Assembly (NCBI GenBank): GCA_020809705.1
Contig: CP085826.1
Span: 6,076,001 to 6,140,000 of the forward strand
Direction: 5' to 3'
Source of the DNA: Calonectria ilicicola
Taxonomy: Eukaryota; Ascomycota; Sordariomycetes; Hypocreales; Nectriaceae
DNA length: 64,000 nt
Shown here: positions 25,644-36,697 of the stretch, one piece after another
How the letters are laid out: each line of letters starts with the position of its first letter
Position numbering within the stretch: position 1 is the first letter of the stretch
Made by a program: the position numbers and the translations under genes
Notes under the pieces: generated by a model
The model's input: only the letters and a program-made list of their open reading frames with translations
Databases searched by the model: none
Told to the model about the DNA's origin: nothing

Positions 25644-27469
25644 TGTTTGGGTTGTTGGCGGTGCTTTCGTCACAGTACAGTACAGCACAGCGCAGCCAGG
25701 GAGGGAAGGTGGTTAACAAGGAGGAGAGATCGACGTTGGTCAAAAGAAGCTTCGCATTCCCTGCCCAGTCTGTCACTGGCCCAATCTCACACGGGCGTCC
25801 TGTAAGCCGCAGGCCCGGACGGGTGTGCTGGCCTGTGTTATGTAGCATCTGTAGGCTGTCGATCCATGCTAGTCGCGGCCGCCCCCAGCCTCGCCACTTT
25901 TTTTTTCTCTTTTGTTTTCCTGCTGAGTCGGCACTTCTTGTCCTGATGTTAATTAAAAATGTCAATTTCTCCTAAACTTTGACGTTGATTATTGATGCGC
26001 CATGTTCGAATGTCACTTTTAATGCCACACTCGCTTTATCACATGCGCCCCCTTTTTTTCTTTCTTCATCAATTCCATCCATGTTATTGACTGCGTCAGA
26101 CATTTTGATTACACGCAGAGTCCTCCTCACCGTTCCATCACCCATCACCCACCACAGATGAAAGAGGAGCCCTGTGCTGTACGTGTATAAACCTGCAATC
26201 TAAAGACGGCCCAGCCCCTGCAAACCTAGAAAAACAACAAAAAGCCATTCAAAATTAAGGGCGGGTTTCTCATTCATTGTCGCTTTCTAACATAGCCGTG
26301 AAGTCTAATCAACCTCGTCTGGGGACAATGTCTGTCTCGCTTGCTGCTGTTCTACATTTCTGCATCTCTCCCAGACACTGCCCACCTCCCTCCCCCCTTT
26401 GGCCCAGCCCCTTGCATCGCCCTGGCCACATGGCGACATTGAACCAAACCCCCGCTCGCCTCACCGCTACCACATCACCACACAAACCGTCGCCATCTTT
26501 GACAAGTAGCACTTGCTCTTTTCATCTGCATAGCCGAGCCATTTGAGTCTGGGGCGGGGCCTATGGACCAATTGTACCACATGGACGCTGGGCATGTTTC
26601 TCTCCTGGCTGGATCCACAATGACTCGTCTACCGTACCAAGACTATGTAGTGACGTGACATGACTAGCTAATTATATGTCATTGATTAGGTCATTGTCGA
26701 ATTTCTATACCAAATAGATTTTTGGTTAGAGCTTTTATCTTACTCTTGTATCTGATCTGTAACAACAAAGCCATGGAGGTGTTTTATAATCAAGCCCAAG
26801 CAATTCTGCAATGGACCTACTGTATTCTGAATGTCCATTATTCGATTCTTGCAATATCGGCTTCCGAAAACACAAAATCTTTCAGTCTAGCATTATGATA
26901 TTCATACAAGTCTAACTGATCATAAACTGGGCGCCATACATTTCCTGGTCTACAAACCATCCTGTCCTCCTCGACCCACATAAGCTCCGAGCTCGCCCAT
27001 CGTGCCAAGAAACTAAGGCATGGCACACGAGACAACTCACGAGCCCATTGGTACAAGATAATTATTTAGCATTTTTGTCCTGGTATTACTGGACCTATAG
27101 GTAAAGTTGCCCACCACAGCTGTTTCTCTATCTCAGACCTCCAGCTTTGTGTAGCGAGCTTCCTACAAAACTCGGTTTGAACACAACTCTTGCTAGGCCT
27201 TCAATCCTCCCATACCGCTTACCGTTGACGCATCGAAACATTCGATCGTATACAATTCATAGCCATAACCCTGATGTAGGCTTCGATAACAAAGGGAGAA
27301 AAAAAGAATCTGGCCTCATAACGTGTGGTCACTGTGTGGCGTGCATCATTACAGCGTCGCGACAGGCGTGGCCGGCTCTGTCATCAATGGACCCATCGTT
27401 TGTTTTGCCAGCTTCTAGCCGTTGATACAGTTTTCCAGGACCCAAAACAAATTACTCCTAAACCGATGC
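25644..27469. other. Intergenic region upstream of CorA-like gene and downstream of PKA gene
   Basis: 1826 bp. It carries the CorA-like promoter and the PKA 3' end. Apart from an unassigned 72-codon frame on the minus strand (26838-27056, described separately) nothing is recognised. Confidence 0.4.
26838..27056 (-). pseudogene. Possible orphan coding relic, unidentified
   Basis: A 72-codon minus-strand frame without an ATG at its beginning (first ATG is internal), whose composition looks protein-like and not low-complexity: four Trp and motifs such as MWVEEDRMVCRPGNVWRP and LDLYEYHNARLKDFVF. A stop lies a few codons upstream and no splice partner was found. I do not recognise a family. It may be a decayed gene fragment or chance. 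Confidence 0.2.
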
Positions 27470-29239
27470 TTAAAAATCCGTAAACAAGTGTCCATACCTA
27501 GCATGTGTTAGCACACCCCGATTCCATCAATATCATGCATGCGGACTTACTCATCAGATGCTCCTGTTTGACCGTACTTCTCCGGGTCTTCAGGGTACCG
27601 ATCAAACTGGCTGGCATCTCCAGCGCCTGCCTTGACAGGTGGTGTGTACGGCGCATCAATATCTTTGCGCGCTAAGCGATCCCATGTTACCTCGGCGAAC
27701 CACGGGTGATTCTTGACGTCTTGAGGACCACCGTACAAGTTGCCCAGTCGCTTGGTGAGGTCTGCAGTGATCAATCTCTCAAGCAGGTTCTGAGCATCCG
27801 GGTTCACGTATGCTGGGTACTTGACCTTGCCCTTGAGAATGTTTTCGTAAATCTTCATGGGGGATCCGCTGTCCCAGAAGGGAGTGTAGCCGCACAGCAT
27901 TTCATAGATCAGGATGCCCAATGACCACCTAGTTAGCATTCCTGTGTTAGCGCATTGTCCACCCAAGAGTGTCAAGACCGGGAACATTGCGACCGACTAA
28001 CCAATCCACAGATTTGTTGTATCCCTTGTTAGAGACTACTTCGGGCGCTAGGTAATCAGGGGTACCACAGAGTGTCCATGTCTTGTCCGGTACTCTCTTC
28101 GCAAAACCAAAATCGGTAATCTTTAGGTGGCCGTGTCTATCGAGTAGCAGGTTTTCGGGCTTCAAATCACGATAGATGATGTTTTTCGAATGGAGATACT
28201 CCAGTGCTAGTGTCACCTCAGCGGCGTAGAACTTGGCCACAGGATTTGGGAACCGCTGCATAACCAATGTGTGAGCTTGACGTTATTGGACAAAATTGGG
28301 GAGGGAGAGAAAACATACGCCCGATTTTCTTAGTAGCGAGAAGAGTTCACCACCTTCAACGAAATCCATGACCATGTAGAGATTCTTGAGGTCTTGGAAG
28401 GTTCCCCATAATGTGATGAGGAAAGGGTGTTTGACGTCGGCCAACATGCGACGCTCGTCATTGGTGTGCTCCACTTGCTTCATCTTAACAACCTGAGCCT
28501 TTTTGAGCACCTTGACGGCATAGAACCGCTGGTTGTGCTTCGATTGGACCAGATGGACTCGTCCGAAGCTACCAGTGCCGAGTGTTCTTAGAATCTCAAA
28601 GTCGCCCAGCGAGTACTTGCCCTTGGTTACGCGTAGTTGAGAACCGTTTGCGGGTTGCTGCGCCTGCTGCTGCTGCTGGGGCGCATTCTGCATCGGGGGC
28701 TGTTGCACCTGTTGTGGCGGCTGCTGATAGTGGTCGGCTTGCTGCTGCATTGTGGGCTGGGGGATTGTCTGGAGCTGTTGCTGCTGGAGGTGGGCGGCGT
28801 CGGCACCAGGACTGTGCGATTGAGGTCGAGGATCCATCGGATAAGGTTGGAGGTTGTTTGGGTTGGAGTAAAGGTTCCCCGATCCATCATGCTGATTGAT
28901 GAGATTGCTGATGCTGGGCAGGTTCTGGTCATGCATTGAACTGGCCGTGGTATAGGCCGGGTGGACGTTGACGGGATTCATTTGATGCTGCTCGGCCTCG
29001 ATGGCCGCTGCGTCGGAAAGCGCGTTGGTTGGGTGGGCTTGAGCGAAGGTTTGTGCAGTCGGCGTCGTGACGGGCGAGGTGGTCGACGCCGAGGAGCGCG
29101 GTAGCAGTGAGCTAAAGGGCTTGGATATAGATGTGGACCTGGGCGCGGACGAGGTGGGCGTGACGGGGCTGGTAGGATTCGAGGCCGAAGGGTCGTTGTC
29201 CCTGGTCCGCTTTTTCTTGAGAAACCCCAGAGAAGGCAT
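27470..29239 (-). CDS. pkaC1: cAMP-dependent protein kinase catalytic subunit
   Basis: AGC-family Ser/Thr kinase released by cAMP from its regulatory subunit; controls growth, conidiation and nutrient sensing in fungi. Exons 29239-28319, 28255-28002, 27928-27551 and 27497-27470 give 526 residues. The N-terminal ~200 residues are Ser/Pro- then Gln-rich and disordered, opening with the conserved [11 protein letters not shown]. The kinase domain shows GTGSFGRV (221-228), the ATP-binding Lys in AVKVLKK (243), YRDLKPEN (335-342), DFG (355-357) and the activation-loop Thr in [15 protein letters not shown] terminal 28-nt exon supplies EYGHLFTDF, giving the FxxF end that docks on the kinase core; without splicing the protein would stop early and lose it. 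The phase-2 join at TG|G rebuilds VDWWSLG. The ATG at 29239 is the first in frame. Confidence 0.97.
28672..28782 (-). repeat. Gln-coding CAG/CAA repeats in PKA N-terminal region
   Basis: Interrupted CAG/CAA tracts encode several Gln runs (residues about 151-195) mixed with Pro and Met. Such tracts commonly vary in length between strains. Confidence 0.8.
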
Positions 29240-32197
29240 GGGGGAAGTCGGTCGGTGGGAGGAGAGGAATACAAGTAAAGAAAGCGACGGAGCGCTTGGC
29301 GGGGAGGTGAGGGGGGGGAGGGGGGTGGCCGAGCGAGAAGCGGGGAGAGTGGTGACAGCCAAAGCAAAGCGAAGCCAAATGGCAGTGAGTAAGAAGCCGA
29401 ATTGAGCGAGGGTCGCCGTAGATCGCCACTGTTTTCCCGAGTCTGTCTATGGGTGTGCAGCAGTGATAGCTCGTCTCAGCGGGAAGCTACCTACTGACTT
29501 ACTCCCGGCACGCAGCAGGTCGCGATAGTCCAGTGATGGCTGGGTGATTGGTGATGGATGCGAGAGGGGACAAAGCGGCGCCTCGTGGGGGGATCGGACA
29601 GCTCAGCCGCCTGGCGGAAAAGAAAACAAGACGAAAAAAAAAAACAAGCAACAGTGGTAAGTGACAATGCGACGTGTACAGAAAAGTATGTAAGTATCGG
29701 GCCTCCCAGACCAGAAGCGCAGCTCAGGTGGAGGACAAGGGAGAGGAAAGTGGAGGGCAGAGGGAGGATTGAAGCCTTTGTTTCGTCCTCTTGCTGATGC
29801 CGGGGTGTGGCGGGGGTCAAACTGCGTCAGTGAGGTCACCCAAGACACACTCGAGGTACTCGTCGCAAGGTACCTAACCTGGCCGAGTCTCAGCGGAGGC
29901 GTTTTTGTGGGAACCCTGATCAGAGCTCAGATCGCAAACAGGCGCGGGAGCTCGACGGCCGGTTTCCTTCTCAGCTCGTAATGAACCGCTCGCTGCGACG
30001 ACGACGGTTTCTTGCTTAGGGCAGTTTCCGGTAGACGGACGGAGCACACAGTGTTGACGGAGCACTTGACGCAGCACTTGACGCGAGATTGCCCCCACCA
30101 ATGCACCACAGGCAAAGTGTGTGAGGGAGGCCGAGGAATTAGGTGACGGCAACAATGATACTGATGCTTCTGTCGTCTGCCGCTGCCTGTGTGGCGTTTT
30201 TGCAGCTCCGGGCGTAGTGGAGGTGGTGGAGGTGGAGGTGGGCTTGTGCGTGTGCGTGTGTACTTCGTGGTGGGCTGGTAGTGTGGGAGGTGTAGTGCCG
30301 ATTGCGTACGTCCTGGGATGTTGTGCTTTGGCGAACAAAGAGCGTCCGGTCCTCCCTGCTCATTCCAGTCCTTCAATTGGATGATCCCAAGCAGTCCCAA
30401 TCCCGGAAAAACAGATATGGATATTAAGTCGAGTTCGAGTCGAGACGAGTCGAGTCTTTTTTGTTAGTTGTGCCCTTGAATGAATGAATGAATTTCAATC
30501 CAAGTAGCTTTCCAGAGCTTCGCCCCTCTTTAGTTGCCCGCTTGGATCCAGAGGCGCTCCGCAGCCTAGGCCGACGCTGTACCGCCGTAGGTTAAAACGC
30601 TGCAGGAATCGTACAGACGGTACTCAGCTCGAGGTCGTGCGCTTGCGTCAAGCCGCGTCTTTTTTTTTCTTCTTCCTTCTCTCACGATCGAACCCAATAC
30701 GATAGGCGGGGTGCTATGGGGATAGCGGGCTGAATGCTCGTTCTTTTTGTTTTTCGGCCGCGGGTGATTGGTCGGTGAACGATCTGCGGTCTCAGCAGAG
30801 CAGGAAGTTGCGCCGAGAGAAGAGAGGAGAGTAGGGAGAGGCGGCAGAGGGGATGGGATGGGGACGAGGAGGCGGGCGTGGAGATGACGAAGGAGGGACG
30901 GGCAGTGATGTCGTTCTTTGTGTTGCGCGGTGGCGGGTGACGCTGCTCTGTCTCCGGATTGACAAGACGAGAGCAATTTTGCGGGCAATGCTGCGTGCCT
31001 CGTGAGCGGCGACAAGACACTGTTTAACTAGTATTGAGATGAAGTCTAAGCGGAGCCTTTGAGGCCAAATGCGGGAGTTGAAGGGGGGTGCTCTACTCTA
31101 CAACGGGACGTGTTGGAATGAAGCGGAGAGCTTCCCATGGCAGCTCCCGCCAACCCCGTTCACACAAGCCAGCTTGTTTGGTGGAGTAGCTACAGCTGCT
31201 GGCCCAACTCTGAGGTATCTTCTCATCCGTTGCCCTCGCTTCGACGGACACGGTTGCTTCTAGGCCCTCGCGTGGCCTCTCGTGGCCATCCCTGCTAAAC
31301 CTCCGTCATCGTCGTCTAGGTCGGATGTCCCGAGCAAGCATCTTTCCTTCCCCAATCCCAAGCCCCGAGTCCACACCACCAGCTCGCCACCATGCCGCCT
31401 ATCTCGTCACAGTATTTAGGCACACCGACCCGCTGGGTCCGGCCGATCGACTCCCGCCTCGGGCTTAGTGCCTTGCACAGGAACGTGGGAGACATGGGAT
31501 ATGTCCAGCTGCTGATGGGAGCGGGGGGGCTGGACAACGACAAGGTGACGAGCATATCGGGGTAGCATGGAGGAAGCATGCAAGGAGGATGCCCCCATTG
31601 TGAACAATCACACTTTGATGTGCGCTACGCACTATTTTGCCTACATGCTGCCCGTTTGCGGTCATCCGTGGGTCGGGACTTGATACCAAGCCAAGCCACA
31701 CAGCATGACTAGGCCATGACGTCGAAAAATGTCCATCGTTTGGCTTGCAAGGCCAAACTCAATGACCATCTCATGACGCCCTGCAGTTGTTCTAGTTTCA
31801 CATAAAACCATTAGGGTTGGACTCTATGGGTTATCCCCCACACTTCGCTTACAGAATTACATCCTGATCCCAAAAGACAACTCCCAAAACCAACTGGTAC
31901 ATAAATTTTTTTTCCTTTTCGACATATTGCTAGGGAACCGTTCTGGAAATACGTACAAACACCACATCCATCCCGCCATGACTAAGATAAAGGGAACATA
32001 CAGGAGCGACCCTTATTCGGGTTCTGACATTGGGTGGTAATACCAACCCTGAAGACTACAAACTCTTCCTCCCACCACGTTGCTGCTACCCAGGTTATTT
32101 AGACAAAAGGTGCACAAAGTCCGGATTAAGCGATAAACGTTTTCATGTTTCGCGCTGGATAATCATGCACCCCCCTCACCATCACGCCAGGCGAGGT
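29240..32197. promoter_or_regulatory. Long intergenic region upstream of the PKA gene
   Basis: 2958 bp with no supported gene. Probably holds a long PKA 5' leader and promoter and, at its right end, the lectin gene 3' UTR. It contains a GAGTC/CGAGT direct-repeat cluster (30428-30457) followed by a TGAA tetranucleotide run (about 30478-30493). Confidence 0.4.
30428..30493. repeat. CGAGT direct repeats and adjacent TGAA microsatellite
   Basis: Five near-identical GTCGAGT or TTCGAGT units lie in 30 bp, followed 20 bp later by four TGAA units. Located about 1.2 kb upstream of the PKA start codon. Confidence 0.65.
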
Positions 32198-33335
32198 TTA
32201 GAATCGGTGCGCCTTGTTCTTTGCCCGCCAGGCGGTGAATCCAACGTAACCACCACCCAAGACCAGGAAAAAGATGATGATCTTGGTGAAGAACCAGGTC
32301 CAGCTTCCGCCCGACGAGTTCTTGTTCTTGTTCTTGTTCTTGCGCTGCTTGCTTCCGGACTGGGGCTTGGAGCCGGGCTGGTGGTACAAGTTCTTGGCCG
32401 TCACAGAGATGATGTCGTGGTTGTCGCTGAGCTCGCCGGTCTCGGCGGTGAAACCGACATAGGCAATGTTGGGGATGGACGGGGGCTCTTCCGTCTCGAA
32501 GCAGAGCTGCCACTCGTCCTCATTCTTGTACTGAAGCTCCAGCTTGAGCTGCTTGTCCTGGAAGTAAGTCAGGCGAAGCTTGGTGGGGATGTTGGCGTGC
32601 CTAATGCCGCGAGCCGAGCAACCAGCCAGCTCACTGGCCTTGCCATCGTGGGCCTTGTCGTAGGTCTTGCTTCCGTCGCCGACCATGGCGCTGACATAGG
32701 GGAAGACAACACCGGGACGGTTGTTCTTGTAGGTGTCGATAAAGATACCCAGACCCTCGAAGTTGTCGGGACCACCAAAGACGGGGCCGGCCTGTCCGCG
32801 CTGGCGAGTAATCCACATGGCGAAGCCATCACCGTAGAGTTGGTTCTTGCCTGAAATCTTGAACTCGGTCTCAATCATCCAGTTGGTCGCAGTGAGGGGC
32901 ACTCGGGAGTACATCCATCCCGTTTGCGACGGGCGGTCCGAGGTCAGTCGGATGTAGCTAGGATCCAGTCAATCAATTGTTCCTTCCACGGCCTGGGGAC
33001 GAGGTAGCATACGAGTCGGTTCGCACAATGGTATCTCCGCCAAAGTCGTACCATCGACTTTGCATATCCGAGTCGAGATAGGGCTGTTAAATAGTCGTGT
33101 TAGCTAAAAGATGAGCTTGCCGAAGTGATCGCGTGCGTCGCAACGAACCTGCTGCAGGGAGTGTGTCCTCAGCTAGAAAAAGGAGAACGAGTTAGCCAAC
33201 AACCCTTTCTATCGCTCAATTTGCCATCATGCTCCATACCGTAATGCCCTTGATGTTCTCATCGTCATGGCTCAAGGCGTTCGCACTCCATGCGAAGGCG
33301 CCGAGAAGCACGGCTGAGAGCGAAGGCAGCCGCAT
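32198..33335 (-). CDS. L-type lectin cargo receptor of the early secretory pathway (VIP36/ERGIC-53/Emp47-like)
   Basis: Exons 33335-33240, 33172-33149 (24-nt microexon), 33083-33013 and 32957-32198 give 316 residues. A signal peptide occupies residues 1 to about 20 (MRLPSLSAVLLGAFAWSANA). The lectin domain has YGDGFAMWIT, GLGIFIDTYKNN and GELSDNHDIISV in family order, carrying the metal- and sugar-site Asp/Asn residues. A short linker rich in Lys/Asn and Ser follows, then one membrane helix (WFFTKIIIFFLVLGGGYVGF) and a short basic cytosolic tail ending AHRF. There is no KKxx retrieval motif. Role by family: glycoprotein sorting between ER and Golgi. The microexon encodes LRTHSLQQ and is needed to link the signal peptide to the lectin fold in frame. 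Confidence 0.92.
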
Positions 33336-33907
33336 GATGGCTAGGGACGGTTGGTTCCAAGCTCTCGCGCACAAAAAACAGGGCCAATCCGGATCGTGAC
33401 TCGGTCGCTATGTCGAGGTGCACGTCGGTTCGTCAACGTGACCGTGGTTCGGGGTTGATTGTTGGAAGTCAGACGTCGTGACGTTGTGGGTAGGGGAATA
33501 ACTGGCACCGGCTAGCATAAGTGTCCTCTTCACTCTGACTGGCACCCGTTTAAGGTACTCTCCACTGTAGAAGTGCTACCAGCGTCTGCTTGCCCCTGTC
33601 AGAGCCCTGATACTGAGGCTAGGGACACGCTTAATGCACTGCCGTGGTGCGTGCGGAGCTCACGCGCCACCACGCGCCACAATTTTGGCATTTGTGAATG
33701 TGGAAACATGGGACGAATCGCTAGGAAATTATACCTTTTCTCCCCTGACACAATCGATTCTTTTTTTAATCTTCTTATGAAATGTATTCAAATCGAAAGT
33801 AATAAAAAAGCTTGAGGTTACTTGTCCATGTACTCCTACAAAAACTAGTCTTTTTGCGATCTAAAGGAACCATCACAACGTTGCATCTCATCCAAAGTCT
33901 GTGTGGC
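33336..33907. other. Intergenic region, lectin promoter and MDR gene 3' end
   Basis: 572 bp. No other feature is seen. Confidence 0.45.
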
Positions 33908-35176
33908 TTATAGCTCGTACACAAGCTTGGTCGCGGAAATTTTACCATCACGGTGCTCCTGAAAACCTATCTCAACCGCGCCGAGTCCGCCCGGAAGAAT
34001 TTTCACAGCATTTGGTTTAATATTTCCTTCTGTAATCAAGCTTGGGAGTTTCTCGCAAAAATCGGCGGCGAGCTCGTGGTCAGCTTCGCTGGGCTGAGGC
34101 GTTGTCAATGAGTGCCCAACCTATGAAATGGGTATCCAAGAAGAGACTTACAGGGTAGAAAATGGTTTTATACCAAAGGTCCCTAAAGAAAGCAGTCCAG
34201 AGAATCACGTCCTTAACTGTTGTTTGCTGGCTCACATTCTCTGTGAATGCTTTGCCGGGTCGAACAGTACATAGTGTACCCCCGCTCTCCTGGATTGTCT
34301 GAGATCCAAGTACAGACGAGGTTTCGTTGCCAATGGTATCGAAGACATATTTCACGTTAGGGACCGCATCCTTGATTTTTTGAACAACATCTTCATCGCG
34401 ATAGTCAAAGGTGTAATCTGCCCCGAGGGAGCGAACATGCCCTGAATGGCGAGGGCTACAAGTGGCGACAATTTTAAAGCCATGCAACCCAGCAATCTGG
34501 ATAGCGTACTGCCCCACGCTGGCTGCGATTTGTTAACATAAAACCCCGAAATTACGAGCGTCCAAGTTACGTACAACTACCTCCCCAAATGAGGATTGAA
34601 GTATTAGAACCTGATTTTTGGTCAATTCCCAAGCTATCTTTTGAGAAGAGAGCCAGCCAGGCGGTTATGGATGCCAGAGGAATTGTTGCTGCCTGTGGAA
34701 GAGTGATGCCCTCGGGCACTTTGAAGCAAATGCGCTCATGCGCGACAGTGTACTCGCTGTAGGCACCAAGTCCCTTGATTTCACCTACGTGGGTTAGAAC
34801 GAGCGACGAGAAGGGGCCAAGGATTTGGTTCCACAATACCTCCCCAGAGAACTCCAGCGATGGTATCACCTTTCTGGAGGCGGGTAACCTCGGATCCGAG
34901 GTCTACAACTGTGCCCGCAAAGTCGCACCCAAGAACGGCACCATCACCAAAAATCCCCAAATCAAAAGCCTGGACTGTTGAGGAAATAATTAGCCCAATT
35001 TATGCTATACCCAACTGCAAGCTTCACCTACCATCTGTTGGGTTTTGTGCAACAGCTGCCACTTTTACGAGGACTTGGTTTGGAGCCAACTGTGGGAGGG
35101 GAACTTTCTTCTGCACTAGTGCAGGAGACCCATCTTTGGTCTCAATGACGAGAGCATCCATCTCTTTTTGGGCCAT
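33908..35176 (-). CDS. Medium-chain dehydrogenase/reductase, zinc-independent enoyl-reductase type (ToxD/CipB-like)
   Basis: Five exons, 35176-35032, 34974-34840, 34784-34575, 34522-34152 and 34093-33908, all in phase, give 348 residues. The N-terminal GroES-like fold (PLPQLAPNQVLVKVAAVAQNPTD, residues 26-48) and LGCDFAGTVVDLGSEV are typical of this branch. The cofactor domain has ILIWGGSSSVGQYAIQIA (about 157-174) and an adjacent LGADYTFDYRDE. The structural and catalytic zinc cysteines of alcohol dehydrogenases are absent. Such NADPH-dependent reductases act on small aldehydes, enones or polyketide intermediates; no biosynthetic neighbours are present, so the substrate is unknown. It is the most intron-rich metabolic gene here and looks like an accessory gene among housekeeping genes. 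Confidence 0.9.
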
Positions 35177-36012
35177 CTTCGATGTGTGGAAACTAGCAAT
35201 CAAGGAGAATACACAGAAGAGAATGCAACAAGTATCTGATGTTATTCTGATTGATACCTGTCAAGGTGATGAGATGAGGGGGTTTATATAGATATACACA
35301 AGCACGAGGTACAGCTGGATATGGCATCCTGTATCTGTGGAATTAGTAAAGAGTGGGGTGCTAGGCTTTGTAATTGACGACCTCAAAACCGGCATCTGCA
35401 ACCGTAACCGCAACACCAAGGAATATGTGGATTGCTGACGTCGTGCTACGATCAGGTTAACTCCATCCTGGTGCGAGTGGAGCAGTAAACGGAGGAGATA
35501 GGCCCCACCTTGGATAAATAGCTGAGGGCTGAGGGAAGGACTCATTTTGACATTCATCCAATAGGGGACTAACAAATTGATGGCCATTGATGCGTGAAAC
35601 TCGCCGAATGCTACCACTCGCCCAGCTGCTGCCCGTTTGGATCAATGTACCATGCAACCCTTGAAAGATTGTGACCCCTCTCTCTACATTTTCTTCTTGT
35701 GGCAGAGCCCGACTAACTTCACAACGCAGCCGATATTTCTCCAGAAAATACATATATAATTGATATAAAGAATTAAAATAAAGTAAATAAGTAAAAATAT
35801 CTATATATGTACTTTCTCTCATTCCTTCTTTTGCTATGATAATAATTCTTTCTGCGATGTATATAAGATGAAAAGGGTTTAGCCACGCACATACAACGGA
35901 CTATCTATTTATCCGGAGCAATGAATCTTGCATCTGCCATAGGCTTTGAGGTTATCATTTTTGACCAAAAGAGGAAACTAGCACAACAGTCACCACCTCC
36001 CAAATCGCAAAA
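35177..36012. promoter_or_regulatory. Divergent intergenic region, MDR gene / TIM13
   Basis: 836 bp. About 35745-35870 is strongly A+T-rich, with TATATA runs on the TIM13 side. No gene is seen. Confidence 0.45.
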
Positions 36013-36380
36013 ATGGACTCCAGCGCCGTCAAGCAGGCCGTCATGAAGCAGGTCTTGGCCGAGGCCAACATGGCCAACGCCCGCGTTCTCATTGAGGTAC
36101 ATACACCCAACCAATCGAGGTTTTCCGCACAGCCCACAACCACCCACTAAGCTCCGACAAGCCACCTGCAGACAAGAACGATAAACTAACATGTTTTGCG
36201 ATTCGGTAGAAACTCCAGGAAAACTGCTTCGACAAGTGCGTTCCCAAGCCCGGCAGCTCCCTATCGAGCGGCGAGCAGTCCTGCATGACATCGTGCATGG
36301 AAAAGTACATGGCCGCTTGGAACCAGGTCAACTCTGCCTACATTGCCCGGCTACGACAGGAGCAGGCCAACGGCCACTAA
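36013..36380 (+). CDS. TIM13: Mitochondrial import inner-membrane translocase subunit Tim13
   Basis: Small TIM chaperone that pairs with Tim8 in the intermembrane space and escorts hydrophobic precursors. Exons 36013-36096 and 36210-36380, separated by a 113-bp intron (GTACAT to GGTAG, phase 0), give 84 residues. The twin CX3C motif is complete: CFDKC at 34-38 and CMTSC at 53-57, forming the two disulfides of the fold. The flanking helices (VKQAVMKQVLAEANMANARVL and EKYMAAWNQVNSAYIARL) and total length match Tim13. The gene is too short to stand out as an open frame in either exon alone. Confidence 0.95.
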
Positions 36381-36697
36381 ATATATAACCCGCCAACATT
36401 ACGCCGCCGGTCCTGATTGACTGGGCATGCTTATGACGACCACTTCCCCTAGAACGAAGCGGAGAGGACCGCAAGGATTGTATCATATTGTGACAATACA
36501 CCTGGATGTGACAACGGTGTTTTTGCGTATTGCCGGGCACATTGATGTGACAGCCGAGGGAGAAATAAAATCATGCTTGATGGGCTAAAAGTGGGAAACG
36601 GGAAAATAGACAATGAGACACAGACGAACCCGATCGGTGTGGAAAAGGATAATGTCTACACGGCCATGTTGAACCGAAAATATGCTTTCTTGGGTAT
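36381..36697. other. Convergent 3' intergenic region, TIM13 / NSRP1-like
   Basis: 317 bp. Nothing but 3' ends is seen. Confidence 0.45.

Noticed and set aside
29237..29362. N-terminal extension of the PKA frame to 29362
   Set aside because: The upstream beginning is a TTG codon, not ATG; the conserved [10 protein letters not shown] start is the first ATG in frame.
33908..35176. Secondary-metabolite cluster around the MDR reductase
   Set aside because: No polyketide synthase, peptide synthetase, P450 or pathway regulator next to it; neighbours are a lectin receptor and TIM13.
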